A stretch of 64,000 nucleotides of DNA from Brachypterus glaber (Eukaryota > Arthropoda > Insecta > Coleoptera > Kateretidae), in assembly GCA_958510825.1 (NCBI GenBank), contig OY294045.1, positions 7,553,916 through 7,617,915 of the forward strand, given 5' to 3'. Positions 10,286-20,290 of this stretch are shown piece after piece. The translations under genes were made by a program, and so were the position numbers. Numbering within the stretch: position 1 is the stretch's first letter; every line of letters starts with the position of its first letter. The notes below the pieces were generated by a model. The model had not been told where the DNA came from and did no database searches. It saw only the letters and a program-made list of their open reading frames with translations.

Positions 10286-10552
10286 CAATTTTTTCTATTT
10301 TGCTCTAAATTTTAAAAAAACTTACATTTAAATTGATGACTGATTTAGGGATTTTTATTTTGGATTGCCATTACAGTTTACACCATGTTTAAAATTCTAA
10401 GAACTAATGATATTTTGATATATTTTATAGTCATCTCTTCTCTTTTTTACTGCATTTAACCAAGCCACAATTTTAACATGGTAAAAATAACCTAAACAAA
10501 AAATTTTGTAGAAAATTCAACTTTAAAGCGACATTGACATTTGCATGGAAAA

Positions 10553-10677
10553 TGTCAAGCGATAGGCCAGGTCTGTTGCCAACCCAAAAGAACAAAAAGT
10601 ACAGACCTCTTATGGGCCTACAAGAACAAGCAAAATGCGTGTGATTATGAGCTTATAAGAGTCGCAAAATAGAAAAA
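10553..10677 (+). repeat. Dispersed repeat, copy 2 (of 1991-2118)
   Basis: Same 125-base unit as at 1991-2118, with AAGTACAGACCTCTTATGGG and GAGCTTATAAGAGTCGCAAA recognisable. A TIR element starts within a few bases of its end (10683). Confidence 0.8.
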
Positions 10678-10875
10678 ATTTATTTGGGGTTATTTGTGAT
10701 AAACACTCGGAAATGAAGCAAATAAAAACTTTATTGCATTACATAATCATGCCAACGTTTCACCTAATTGTTCTACAGTGAGAATTCTCCTGTTGAAAAA
10801 TGTCCAGTGTATTTCGTTTGTTGATGTAATGTTTTTTTTTTAATTTGTTTGTTTTAATGCATATTTAATAATTTA

Positions 10876-10913
10876 GCCCTGAAGAAGCCTAAATATTAGG
10901 TGAAACGTTGGCA
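10876..10913 (+). ncRNA. Hammerhead-like core in the long-TIR element
   Basis: CTGAAGA (10879-10885) is followed by a hairpin with arms CCTAA/TTAGG and then GAAACGTT (10902-10909). In hammerhead terms this is the CUGANGA box, stem II, the GAAA box and a two-base-pair self-complementary stem III (ACGU). Stem I can form from GCC and GGC. Stem II is preceded by an extra AG, so activity is uncertain. The plus-strand reading matches motifs at 19893 and, on the minus strand, 63719 and 42316. Confidence 0.5.
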
Positions 10914-10930
10914 TGATTATGTAATGCAAT

Positions 10931-11260
10931 AATAGTTATTTATGGTACTAGTGGGTAAAGTAAGATATTGGCCATGAGAAAATTAACCTGCGAGGCGTCA
11001 GCCAAGCAGGTTAATTTTCGAGAGGGCAATATCGGTTTACCCCTGAGTGCCATACAAGGTTTTATCCAATAAATAGCTTAATTCATATTTTTATTAAAAA
11101 TTTTAGTGACATTTACAAGAAAATAATTTGACAAGTGACAGTTGAGTGGGTAAAATAAATAATTATCCACTTAATAAAGTAAAAGCCACGCGGGGGTTAT
11201 TATTGAGTTTATCTATTTAAAATAAAGCTGGTAATTATCTTATTATCTGTATGTATTGGA
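10931..11260 (+). mobile_element. 333-bp hairpin-bearing insertion, copy 1 (nested)
   Basis: Runs from ATAGTTATTTATGGTACTAG to GTATGTATTGG. It carries a strong dyad (GTGGGTAAAG...GGTTTACCCC outside, TTAACCTGCG...GCAGGTTAA inside, loop AGGCGTCAGCCAA). Its boundaries are defined by the interrupted TIR it sits in. The reverse-complement copy at 47318-47650 is also nested in another repeat whose empty site is at 2370. A diverged third member is at 37938-38220. The candidate target duplication is ATA, not fully resolved. Confidence 0.8.
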
Positions 11261-11319
11261 TAAAGTTTTTATTTGCTTCATTTCCGAGTGTTTATCACAA
11301 ATAACCCTAAATAATAGGT

Positions 11320-11560
11320 TAAAGTAAATCAAGTAAAAGTGCTTGGTTTGAATAATAAAATTTCTTGAATTTAGTTTTCAAGAAATTTAAATAAATGGTG
11401 GCAAGTAGATATTTATATTTATACTGAGTATCTAAAATGCTAAAAATATTTAAAAAATAGTACAATTTCTTGGAAACAAGTAATACATAAACTTAAATTA
11501 AACGAGTGGTTTAAAAATTAGTTAAATATGTATAAATTAAGTATTTTAATACTTGCAACA
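11320..11560 (-). repeat. Dispersed repeat related to 27650-27850
   Basis: AAGTGCTTGGTTTGAATAAT, TTTATACTGAGTATCTAAAA and TTTCTTGGAAACAAGTAAT match, with divergence, the reverse complement of 27650-27850; part also resembles 4190-4260. Family unknown, no coding capacity. Confidence 0.55.
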
Positions 11561-12490
11561 TTGTTTTTAATTATAACTATTTTCAAATAAAATACTTTGC
11601 TTATTTAAAAACAAAAAAATCTCACCTTTAGCCAGAAAACGCGTCGCTCAGCTGAGCTGATCAGTCCATTGGGCGCTATCGTAGGTGTACACAGAAGAAA
11701 ACGATCAATAGTTAAACACGGACCAACTATTTTTCTGGTTGGTGGAACCAGAAATTTTCTAAGAGTAACAGTTGTGTTGTGGTTACCAGGAATAAAACTT
11801 GCTACCCTTAACTGATTTCTGGTTGCATCAACCAGAAAAAAAGTTGTTCCATATTTAGGTAACCACTGATCTTTTTTTTTAGTGTAGGGTTTAAGATTTT
11901 TGCAGTAATATAATTTTAAAGAACAACAAATAAATAATTTTTCTGCAGCAACAAGGAAATATTAAATTGTAATGTCAATATTCCAAACAGTCGACTCGTT
12001 CTTATTTATGTTGTGATTAATAAAAGGTAGATAAAAGAGGATAAAGAACCAAGGAAACCGCAATTTATGTAGTAAACTCGGCGCCAAAGTCTGAGTATAA
12101 ATGGTTTAAAAATTACTTTAAGTAACATTTTTTGCCTATTGTGCTTTTGATAATTTTTGACATTTTGTTAAATATACTGTTATTTTATGTACTACAAATA
12201 ATTATAACAAAATATTTTTAAAAAGTGGAAGTTTGTTTAAAAATTTAATAAAAGTAAGTTTATTTATTTTATTAAATTAAAATTTGATATGACCTGAGCT
12301 GGTGTTACCTAAAATAAATTTCTTACAGCGAAAAGTTATATAGTCAGCGTTAATTGGTTAACACTTTCGCTGCGCATGACTATCTTGAGAGTCCGCCCCG
12401 TCCTTGGCAGAGCGCGTACGACTCTCATAGGATCCAGTCGACTTTGTTAATTATATGCATCAGTTTCAAATCAGCGTTGTAGGGAATAGT
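11561..12490. other. Spacer with ACCAGAAA repeats and a GC-rich hairpin
   Basis: Between 11738 and 11840 the word ACCAGAAA and its complement occur several times (GGAACCAGAAATTTTC, CAACCAGAAAAAAAG), suggesting a small decayed inverted-repeat element. At 12385-12426, GAGAGTC and GACTCTC enclose a CpG-rich loop (CGCCCCGTCCTTGGCAGAGC). No gene is supported. Confidence 0.35.
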
Positions 12491-12502
12491 AGTTATAGCT
12501 GT

Positions 12503-12541
12503 ATTTGTACATGTTTCGACTATATTAGCTGTATTCATCAG
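12503..12541 (-). ncRNA. Hammerhead-like core, weak stem II
   Basis: On the minus strand the exact box CTGATGA (12541-12535) is followed after 17 bases by GAAAC and then the palindrome ACATGT, the position where the other motifs have ACGT. Stem II pairing between the boxes is poor, so this may be a decayed ribozyme or a chance match with a conserved repeat motif. Confidence 0.3.
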
Positions 12542-12599
12542 CGTAAAATGAAACATAAATAAAAAAAAACGTTTAAAAAGTTTAAAATAAATAATTTAA

Positions 12600-13095
12600 T
12601 ACAAAATATACCCGACTGATTAACTAAAAAGTATGAGCAAGAAAAATGTGAAATAAAATTATATAGTAACCGTCGCTGTCGGGGGCCAATCCTAAATATC
12701 ACAATAATGATACAAATCTTCAAACTTAATTTAAATATACAAATACAAATAATAATATGAAGGCAGAATAGGCCTCCGACTGCGATGGGTACTATTTTTC
12801 ACATTATTCTTGCTTCATACTTTTTAGTTAAGGAAACGTTCAAGTATTACGTAACGCAAATTCTACCAAAATTCATACCCTTCATACCCCGTTTCTCGCG
12901 TTATTAAAGGCTGTAGAGATTTCAGGTTTTGGCTACTCCCCCAAATAGGGGGTATGTTAGGGGAGGTAGATAAAATATAAAATCTCTAAAACCTTAAATA
13001 ACGCGGGAACCGGGGTATGAAGTGTATGAATTTTGGTACAATTTGCGTTACGTAATACTTGAACATTCCCTAATCAGTCGGGTGTTTTTTCTATT
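12600..13095. repeat. Inverted repeat carrying a nested foldback
   Basis: CCCGACTGATTAACTAAAAA at 12611 is repeated inversely at 12820-12831 plus 13071-13082 (TTTTTAGTTAATCAGTCGGG once the nested element is removed). The left arm is therefore an empty-site copy for the element at 12832-13070. Confidence 0.75.
12832..13070. mobile_element. Foldback MITE, PIF/Harbinger-like, TAA target duplication
   Basis: A 239-bp near-palindrome whose left end is GGAAACGTTCAAGTATTACG; the right end read on the minus strand is GGGAATGTTCAAGTATTACG. TAA flanks both sides (12829-12831 and 13071-13073), and the undisrupted target TTTAGTTAATCAGTC is present inversely at 12611. Three-base TWA duplications are typical of PIF/Harbinger elements (family knowledge). 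Internally there is a C/G-rich segment (ACTCCCCCAAATAGGGGGTA). Related ends occur at 7852, 40834-40937 and 51791. Confidence 0.85.
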
Positions 13096-13099
13096 AACA

Positions 13100-13893
13100 T
13101 ATTTATTTTAATTTTACCTCTTTTTATTCATTTTATATAAAAAAATGCGCAATCTATTGTTAATTATTGAAACCATCTTATCTGTCACAACAATTTGGCA
13201 TAAACTCCCATTTTTGCATTTGTAAATAGGAGGTGAAGTTCAATAAAAATAAAACTGCTGGTCCAGTGTTACGTCACACCAAAAATTTTATTAACCTACT
13301 CAAAATAAATCACTGTGCACCGTGCGACAGAATTACTTTGTATTATGAATGACAACAAAAAGTTACAGCGTGGCTTTTGAAAGGGACGGATGTAGCCTTC
13401 TTGGCACCTTAATTCAGTGCATCGAATTCGCCATAGAAAAACAAGATTTTTTAATAGTGTGACGTCATATATGAGAGGCTCAAGACTTTGTGACAATGTG
13501 TGACATGAGGAAGGGGTCTAAAATCCCCTAAAAAGTGTGGAATATTTTATGGACTATCCCTTATGACTTTGTTGTAACCAACCCGTTCCAATCCATCGAA
13601 TTGTTTGAAACTTATGAAAGGTAATTTTTACGGTAATCTGAATCAAACGCAAACCCGATTTATGGGTCGCAGGATAAATAGGCAATTTAGTCCTGCTGGC
13701 TAGAGTTGGAAAACAAAACGATCGGATTAAATATGATTCGCAGGACGGGAGTGTTGAAGCGTAAATGTCAATGATGCGAATTCGTTTGCGTTATATTTAA
13801 ATTATTGACCCTTATCGGACCGGCTCCGGCACATATTGCCGAATTTTATTAAAAATATATTTTACACAAAAGGAATTTAATGCTTTTAATATA
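13100..13893. other. Spacer with one decayed repeat
   Basis: 13140-13255 (CAATCTATTGTTAATTATTG, then ATCTGTCACAACAATTTGGC) is a diverged relative of 38640-38770. The remainder has no recognised gene. A string ACTATCCCTTATGAC at 13553 resembles the terminal motif of the GTCCATA group but has no partner. Confidence 0.35.
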
Positions 13894-15584
13894 TTTTGCT
13901 TTCCCATTTTCAAAATTTTCATAATTTTAGTAAAGCCTTATAGGCAATTTTTTTGCGTATTTTTGCCTTTTTTTTTATTTATTTGATAACGATAACTTAG
14001 GAACGCTTTAAGTTAGAGACATGAAATTTGTCATATATATATGTTACCAAAAGTTCTCGCTTGGGATTTTTTTTGGTAAATATGGCTTGCGGCAAGGGGG
14101 CAAATGGGAAAAATGGGTTTTTAAGATTGCTTAAATTGAATCTGATAATTAAAGTTTTCTAACTCTACCCCCGCGGGGGTGTGTGGGTAAATATTTTTAA
14201 ATATTTTCAATTTTCAATCTAATAATATTTTTTTTTCTAATTTCACCCTCTGAGTTGCCGAGGTTTTTTTCGTGAATATTGTTATATTGGGGTTTTTGAG
14301 GTTGCTGAAAGTGAATATCATAATTAAAAAATTTAACTCTACCCCCTGAGGACGAAGGGTAGTTCTCGTGAAAATTGGTATATTGGGATTCTTAAGATTG
14401 CTGAAAGTGAATCTGATAATAAAAAACCCATTTCACGTGCGGAGGTGAAAAATGGGAAAGCTCTTTTACTGGACAGTGTATTTTATCTACAATTATACAA
14501 TAAAATGTTCTTTTTGTGCATTATAAAAAGTTGCAAAGTATATCGTTTTTATTTCAAGTTAGAAAAGTTACCTTTTTTACTAACCTAGTGCTCCTTTCTA
14601 ACCGTTTTTCGTTTAGATTTTATCTCATAGATGACGCGCTATGATCGACATTGAGAACAACATAACCAAACATTTATTTAAATGTCATTATTTTCATAAT
14701 ATTTTATATTTCGTATGATTTTAAATAAAAAATTGTTTTAACTTGATAAAAAAATTACATTTTCAGCTCACGAGATGCTAATTTGGCCTAGGCGCAGCAT
14801 CTCTGGAGTTGGACATTTTTCGTTTTCTTATTAGTTAGAAGTATACTATTATGTAGTTTATGTTTGGGTTTTATAACGAGCTTCATTGTTAAACAATTTT
14901 AGTGTTTTTTGTATTCATTGAAACAGAGTTTTGGGGATTTTTTTGTTCATAAGTTGTTAACAAAAAAAAATGAAAATTATTTGAAATTTCTAAAAATTCT
15001 GGTTTCTGTATCTAACAGTATGTAAAGAACTAAAAATACACTACCCAGTAAAAGAGCTTTCCCTTTTTTCACCTTCGCGCGTAAAATAGATTTTTATTAT
15101 CAGATCCAATTTCAGCAATTTTAGAAACCCCAATATATCAATTTTCAAGAAACTTACCCTCCGCCCCTCAGGGGTTGAAGTTAGATTTTTTTTATCAGAT
15201 TCACTTTCAGCAACCTCATAAACCCCAATTTACCAGTTTTCACGAAAACTACACCCCGCCCCTCAGGGGGTGGAGTTAGACTTTTCTTAATATCAGATTC
15301 AATTTCAGCAACCTTAAAATCCCCAATATATCAATTTTCACGAAAACTACTAGAAAAATTTTATTATCAGATTCAAATTCGTCGATCCCAAAAATCCCAA
15401 TATAGAAATATTGACGAAAATATTGAAAACATTTAAAAATAATTGCCCCTTTTATTTTAAGTCTCTAGCTTAAAGCGTTCTTAAGTTATCGTTCCCAGTT
15501 TTTTGCTCGAAATTTATTTATATCGACATAAAATGTCATAAAACTTTTGAAAATTTTGAAAATTTTTAAAATGGGAAAGCAAAA
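13894..15584. mobile_element. Large foldback element with subrepeats in both arms
   Basis: TTTTGCTTTCCCATTTTCAA at 13894 is mirrored by AAAATGGGAAAGCAAAA ending at 15584. The inverted arms span roughly 13894-14480 and 15044-15584. Inside each arm a unit of about 100-120 bp built from GCTGAAAGTGAATCTGATAA, then AACTCTACCCCC, then GAAAATTGGTATATTGGG repeats several times. About 560 bases of unrelated AT-rich DNA separate the arms. Inverted arms made of short tandem units recall Drosophila FB elements; homology to FB is not claimed. No transposase is visible. Confidence 0.8.
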
Positions 15585-15644
15585 CAAAATTAAATTAAAT
15601 ATATATGTATGTTTTGTGTTGTTTTGTGTGTGATATTGGTGATA

Positions 15645-15689
15645 TTGGTACACTGACAGTTTCGGGCTGCTAGCCCTCTTCAGTACCAA
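15645..15689 (-). ncRNA. Type I hammerhead ribozyme, copy 1 (cleavage base changed to G)
   Basis: On the minus strand: TTGGTA, CTGAAGA, stem II GGGCT/AGCCC, GAAAC, minimal stem III ACTG/CAGT, then TACCAA closing stem I. The base after the stem III strand is G, giving AGUG where active hammerheads need H (not G) at position 17. The structure is intact, but this copy should not cleave. Confidence 0.75.
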
Positions 15690-15978
15690 GACTCAACTCT
15701 GCACGCTGATTAAGAAAACGTTTTTAGACTTTATTCGCAAAAGGAATATAGTCATTAAATTGATGTAGACTTGTGCGCCATCTATTGCTACCTCTCCTAG
15801 TCTGGAGACTTTGAATGGTAGCAAGTTGAAGACTTGTGTGTCTCAAGCATATAGTACCACTAACGTGTGGTTAAACGTAGAATTAGTAAGGAGAGAAATT
15901 TTTAATTTTTGACAAAATTATCAAAATATTAATTTATTATTCCATCAATCTATTTTCTAGTCATCGTACAGAGTGATA

Positions 15979-16023
15979 TTGTTAGACTGACAGTTTCGGG
16001 CTGCTGGCCCTCTTCAGTACCAA
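15979..16023 (-). ncRNA. Type I hammerhead ribozyme, copy 2 (one stem I mismatch)
   Basis: Minus strand: TTGGTA, CTGAAGA, stem II GGGC/GCCC, GAAAC, ACTG/CAGT, cleavage triplet GTC, then TAACAA. One stem I pair is lost (A opposite G); all core bases are kept. It lies 334 bases from copy 1 in the same orientation, a dimer-like spacing that could release a unit-length RNA if both cut. Confidence 0.8.
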
Positions 16024-16135
16024 GAGTTAACTGTTCACGCTGATTAAAGAAACGTTTTTGGACTTTATTCGCAAAAGGAATATGGTCATTAAATTGATGT
16101 AGACTTGTGCGCCATCTATTGCTAGATGTAGACTC

Positions 16136-16180
16136 TTGGTACTGAAGAGGGCCTGCAGCCCGAAACTGTCAGTCTACCAA
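16136..16180 (+). ncRNA. Type I hammerhead ribozyme, copy 3 (core intact)
   Basis: TTGGTA and TACCAA form a six-pair stem I. CTGAAGA, stem II GGGC with loop CTGCA and GCCC, GAAAC, stem III ACTG/CAGT and the GTC cleavage triplet follow in the correct order. It faces copy 2 in inverted orientation. Confidence 0.85.
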
Positions 16181-16329
16181 TATCACTCTGTACGATGATT
16201 AGAAAATAAATTGATGGAATAATAAATTAATATCTTTGTAATTTTGTTTAAATTTAAAAATTTCTGTCCTTATAATATAATATTATTATAATTATGTGTT
16301 CTCAAGACCACTGGATTCCGTGTGGATCC

Positions 16330-16729
16330 CAATGGCGATCTCTCCCGTTAGATTAGACAGGGACAAAAGTTCTACCAAAAAAGGATAGAAGACTTCCACC
16401 CAACCAAAAAAATTCTGTATTTGTTCTTTGTTGAACAAATACAATATTTACTTGGCCGGGCGAAAAGTGTAACTATATTATTTTTATTAAAGAATTTACT
16501 GGCGCCATCTAAATTTTAGTAGAATTATCTTATTCTACAGATTCACATTAGCTATGTTCGTTCGTGCCGCTCAGTGCTACACTTTTCGGCTAACCAAATA
16601 AATACTGTATTTCTTGTATGAAAAACAAATACAGTATTTATTTGGTTGACTGGAAAGTGTAGCAAAAATGAGATAGAGATAGGGTAGACGTCTTTTGTTT
16701 CATAATTCTAGTTGTAGAGAGCTCCATTA
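16330..16729 (-). mobile_element. MITE family A, copy 2 (uninterrupted)
   Basis: Reverse-complement copy of 3777-4180, with ends CAATGGCGATCTCTC at the left and AGAGAGCTCCATT at the right. It contains both hairpins. The run AGTGTAACTATATTATT at 16466 is uninterrupted and is the empty site for the SINE that sits in the 44248 copy. Confidence 0.85.
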
Positions 16730-17036
16730 GTTCCCACACAATTTTTTCTGTTTATTTGTATGCTTTATTAGCTTAAGACCCATCAATCTCGTTTTTTTCT
16801 TATCTTACTTTGCCCCCAAATTCTGCAATAAATTAATTTAATTGATGTCTTTTTTAATGTCAAACGCAAACGACTCTCTTGAGAGGTTTTTTTTATTAAA
16901 ATTATAATTATAGGACATTTGAAATCATCATAAGTTTTAGAAGTTTATTTTTCTTCATTAAAATCGATATTAAGCTGGGTTGAAAATATAAACTTTTTTA
17001 TTTATTAGAATGGATAAAAAAAGTTGAAATTTATTG
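16730..17036. other. AT-rich spacer upstream of a LINE relic
   Basis: No second copy or gene was noticed. The 5' break of the truncated LINE lies somewhere in 16950-17036 but cannot be fixed without a full-length relative. Confidence 0.3.
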
Positions 17037-18650
17037 ACTGACAATAATGTACCTGATGCAAATTTATTAAATTTTTACCTAACTAATATTAAAGCGGGCA
17101 TTACCGAAAAACTTGAATTTATACCTCTGCCTTCTGAGTCTATTTTTCAAATAATGAAAGCTTTAAAAAGTGATGCTATGGGTGTGGACGGTATAAGTCG
17201 AAAGGTCTTAAAGTTATGCTGCCCCTTTCTTCTGCCCTATATTACTCATCTTATTAATTTTGTCTAGAAACCAGTATTGTTCCTGACTTGTGGAAGCAAG
17301 CGTTGATAACTCCAATCCCCAAAGTTAGAAACCCTGAAAATTACAGTGAATATAAGCAAGTTATGCGTGTTATCCAAGGTATTTGAAAAGGCAGTTGCTA
17401 CAAGATTAATTGAACATATTAATAATCACAAAATTCTTCCAGACTTTCAGTCAGGGTTTAGAGCTAAGTATAGCTGTAATACCGCCCTTTTAAATGTAGT
17501 AGACGATATAAACAGAGCCATGGATAAAGGGGAAATTCTAATTCTTATTTTGCTAGACTACACAAAGGCTTTTGATAACATTAATCATAAAATACTGTTA
17601 TCTATACTTCACTTTATTGGTCTATCTGATAGTGCTATTTTACTGTTTAAAAACTATTTACAGGCGCGCAGTCAAAGGGTAGTACTTAATAATAATTCTT
17701 CGGAAAATATTTTTTTAGATAAAGGTGTCCCCCAAGGGTCAATTTTGGGACCTATTTTATACATCATATATACGTCATGTTTTCCCAATGTCCTAAAGTA
17801 TTGCCTTTATCATCTGTATGCTGATGATACGCAGTTGTATTTCTCCTTTAAGTAAAATGATACGGATTTTAATGATAAAATCGCTCTTGATCTTCAAAAT
17901 CTGGTTAGGGTCTCTGAGGATCACATGCTTAAAATAAATGTAAGAAAGTCATCTATAATGGTTTTTGGTAATCAGCAGAGGGTTAATCAAGTTAAAGCTC
18001 TATGTGATGTTAGAGTAAATAGCGTTTCTTTAAATGTGGTTGATAGTGTTTCTAACTTAGGTTTAATTATAGACTCCAAACTTCAATTTACTGATCACAT
18101 ATCTAAAATGTTACAAAAAGCGTATTATAAGTTAAAAACTCTTTATGCTAATAGGCATATATTTACAAAAAACTTTGAAAAAGAGCTCTGTGACTCATTG
18201 ATTCTTTCAAACTTTAACTACTGCGATACGGTTTACGATAATTATTTAAGTTCCACAGACAAACGTAGAATTCAAAGAATGCAAAATTCCTGCATTCGTC
18301 TAATCTACGGTGTTCGCAGAAGAATGCACATCACTTCTCACTTAGTTCAATCAGGTTGGCTTAATATGTCAAACAGAAGAAAGTTACACAAACTTTGTCT
18401 ATATCATAGTATAATAAGTACCAAGTCTCCCCCCTACTTATATAATTAAATCAAATTTCTTACAGATGTACACACTCTGGGAACCCGTCATAGGGGCTTG
18501 ATTGACACACCAATTCATAATAATCAGTTCTTCAAGAAATCATTTACCTTCGATATATCTGAACTTTATAATGCGTTATCTCCAAATATAAATGTTCAGC
18601 GAATAGAGCCAAAGTTTATATTAAAGCGTATATACTCTCAGAATGGTTAA
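17037..18650 (+). pseudogene. Decayed LINE reverse transcriptase (CR1/Jockey group, YADD)
   Basis: Conceptual translation shows the fingers block (DAMGVDGISRKVLK), LWKQALITPIPK, a helix region (LSKVFEKAV), motif A (LLDYTKAFDNINHKIL), PQGSILGP and the catalytic box YADDTQLY, then a thumb (NLGLIIDSKLQF) and a C-terminal region with YCDTVYDNYL. It is broken by a stop and frameshift near 17264, a second shift near 17346 (in the stretch that should read YRPIS), and in-frame stops at 17853 and 18447; the frame finally ends at 18648-18650. The 5' half (endonuclease) is absent, the usual result of incomplete reverse transcription. Confidence 0.9.
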
Positions 18651-18895
18651 TCTATAAGCAATGTGTTCTGCGATGGTTTGTCCCTTTTACTGAAATGCTG
18701 AGTGGTTTATGTATATGGGGTATATGTGTATTTTTGTATTTTACCTAGTGGTTATTTATTAAGTTAAGATGGGCTAGGGGAAGAATGAAATGTTGTTAGT
18801 ATACCTGCATTTTAATCTAGTCCTTTGAGTCAAATATACAAATATAGTGTAATATTATATATTTTCAATGTAATTTTTATATTTGGTTCAATAAA

Positions 18896-18938
<43 letters not shown>
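18651..18938 (+). mobile_element. LINE 3' UTR with AATAAA and (TTA)n tail
   Basis: The untranslated end of the 17037 element. AATAAA is at 18890-18895, directly followed by about 14 TTA units (18898-18938), the element's 3' terminus. Confidence 0.8.
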
Positions 18939-19737
18939 TCTTAAAAAATTTAATTTCAAAAGTTTAACCTGGTAAGAAATATAGATAGAAAAACTTTGTT
19001 CTTGGTGGTGGTAATATCTACCACTAAAATTTTTATCTAAACTAAAAACCGATGCCTCAGTTTCAAACTATTTAATCTTAAAATAAAACAAGTCAATTCA
19101 ATAACGCATTAGGTCTTTTGATAGCAGTAGCAATAAGGACGGATAAGCTTTATCCGCTTGTTGACCTGACCTAGTTTCGATATACAAAAATTTAGAACTG
19201 GTACAGAAAAGGCAGAAAAAGTTCAGGTAAAACGTTCGAACTTTGTAACCCCAGAAATATTGCCATTTGAAAATTCATATCTAGAGACCAAGAATACTAC
19301 AAAATTTTTGGGTCTATATCTAGACCAACATTTAAGCTGGAATTTACACCAGTTAGTTAAAAAATTAAACTCTGTCCAATACTCTTGTCGAGTTCTTAAA
19401 CCGTATGTTAACTTTGAAACTATAAAAACAGTTCACTTTTAAAATTTTCAGTCTATTTTAAAATATGGCATTACTTTTTGGGGTCAGAGTACGAACGTAG
19501 ATGACGTATTTAAGGTTCAAAAGCGGACACTTCACAAAATTTTAAATTTAGGTTAAAATGGATCTTGTCGAGGTTATTTTAGAAGTAATGTATTACTGAC
19601 ATTGACTAGTTTGTATATCTATGAGCTTCTGATGTTTTCCTTTAAGAATAGGCATTTATTTCAACGTCTAAGGCCCTCTAGCAGTAGAAACCCTAATTTT
19701 AATATACCACGGCATAGGTTGGCACAATTTGAAAAAG

Positions 19738-20007
19738 GTTGTCTATTCTCCTGTGTATCTGTGTTTAATAAATTTTCTTAGATTGTTCTCATTTTTAATT
19801 TTTTGTTCAATTGTGCTTATCTCAGCAAAATTGTTTTAATCATTAGTGTATTTATAAAACTCTTATCGTGTATTTTAATTGTTATAGTCCCTGTTCTCTG
19901 AAGAAGCTCAAGTTGAGCGAAACGTTAGAATTAAAGTAATTAACTACTAAAGAAACTTATGTCTTTATGTGCCTAATACCCAAGAAAAACAAGAAATAAA
20001 TAAATAA
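19738..20007 (+). mobile_element. 270-bp retroposon inserted in LINE relic, with hammerhead-like motif
   Basis: AAAAAG occurs at both borders (19732-19737 and 20008-20013); removing the insert and one copy rejoins the LINE coding alignment. The insert starts GTTGTCTATTCTCC and ends in AAATAAATAAATAAA, an A-rich tail expected of RNA-mediated insertion. It has no protein-coding capacity, and 19893-19931 is hammerhead-like. It could be a SINE without a tRNA head or a Penelope-derived fragment. Confidence 0.7.
19893..19931 (+). ncRNA. Minimal hammerhead-like ribozyme motif
   Basis: TTCT, CTGAAGA (19898-19904), a stem II hairpin GCTC/GAGC, GAAACGTT, then AGAA. TTCT and AGAA pair as stem I (a G-U pair can extend it), ACGU supplies a two-pair self-complementary stem III, and GUU would be the cleavage triplet. 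One extra A precedes stem II. Very short stem III is a described property of Penelope-type hammerheads, which are thought to act as dimers. Confidence 0.55.
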
Positions 20008-20166
20008 AAAAAGCACAAGAAATACCAAAATAAATTTAATAAACTACCAGACAATATAAAGTCAATTTTAAATTTAAGAGCCTTTAAAAGGCAGATTTTA
20101 GATTTTTTAATTAATATAGAGCCATATTCAATGGCAGAATATTTAAATTATATTATCACAAACTAA

Positions 20167-20290
20167 TGTGTATTCTTTTTATTTTTTTTATTTTGACTAG
20201 TTTCGTTTTCATGTTGGTTGTACTATATTTATTGTATGATTGATATAATTTATGAAATAAAGATATTTATTATTATTATTATATTATTAT
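20167..20290 (+). mobile_element. LINE family B 3' UTR and tail, relic copy
   Basis: Ends GAAATAAAGATATTTATTATT with a decayed (TTA)n tail, matching the end of the 48470 element (GAAATAAACGATATTATT). Confidence 0.75.

Larger units (their letters stand above)
10683..11311. mobile_element. Long-TIR element (TTTGGGGTTATTTGTGAT ends), copy 1, with nested insertion
   Basis: The left terminus reads GGTTATTTGTGATAAACACT, followed by CGGAAATGAAGCAAATAAA and TTGCATTACATAATCATGCC. The right terminus is its reverse complement, making inverted repeats of about 80 bp. A 330-bp unrelated repeat (10931-11260) interrupts the right repeat between GTAATGCAAT and AAAGTTTTTATTTGC. A second copy lies at 63372-63899. 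There is no transposase. The inner end of each inverted repeat contributes GAAACGTTGGCATG to a hammerhead-like motif (separate entry). Confidence 0.85.
15590..16280. mobile_element. Hammerhead retroelement cluster (Penelope/retrozyme-like), two direct plus one inverted unit
   Basis: Two minus-strand units start at about 15640 and 15975, 334 bases apart, each carrying a hammerhead motif followed by GCTGATTAA, AACGTTTTT and CTTATTCGCAAAAGGAATAT. A plus-strand unit from 16132 makes long inverted arms with the second: 15888-15990 (AAATTTTTAATTTTTGACAA, CCATCAATCTATTTTCTA) is mirrored at 16180-16275. Tandem and inverted partial copies and ribozymes near the repeat ends are characteristic of Penelope-like elements and of animal retrozymes (family knowledge). 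No reverse transcriptase or GIY-YIG frame is present, so this is a non-autonomous or solo-repeat form. Confidence 0.7.
19180..20166 (+). pseudogene. LINE family B reverse transcriptase C-terminal relic, interrupted
   Basis: Translated pieces (TKFLGLYLDQHLSWN, FETIKTVHF, YGITFWGQ, SCRGYFRSN, RHRLAQFEKG, then FNKLPDNIKS and EPYSMAEYL) align with the open frame at 48470-49549, so both belong to one family. Stops follow VHF and NLG, and there is at least one frameshift. A 270-bp insertion (19738-20007) splits the coding part after FEKG. The relic ends with TAA at 20164-20166. Confidence 0.85.
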
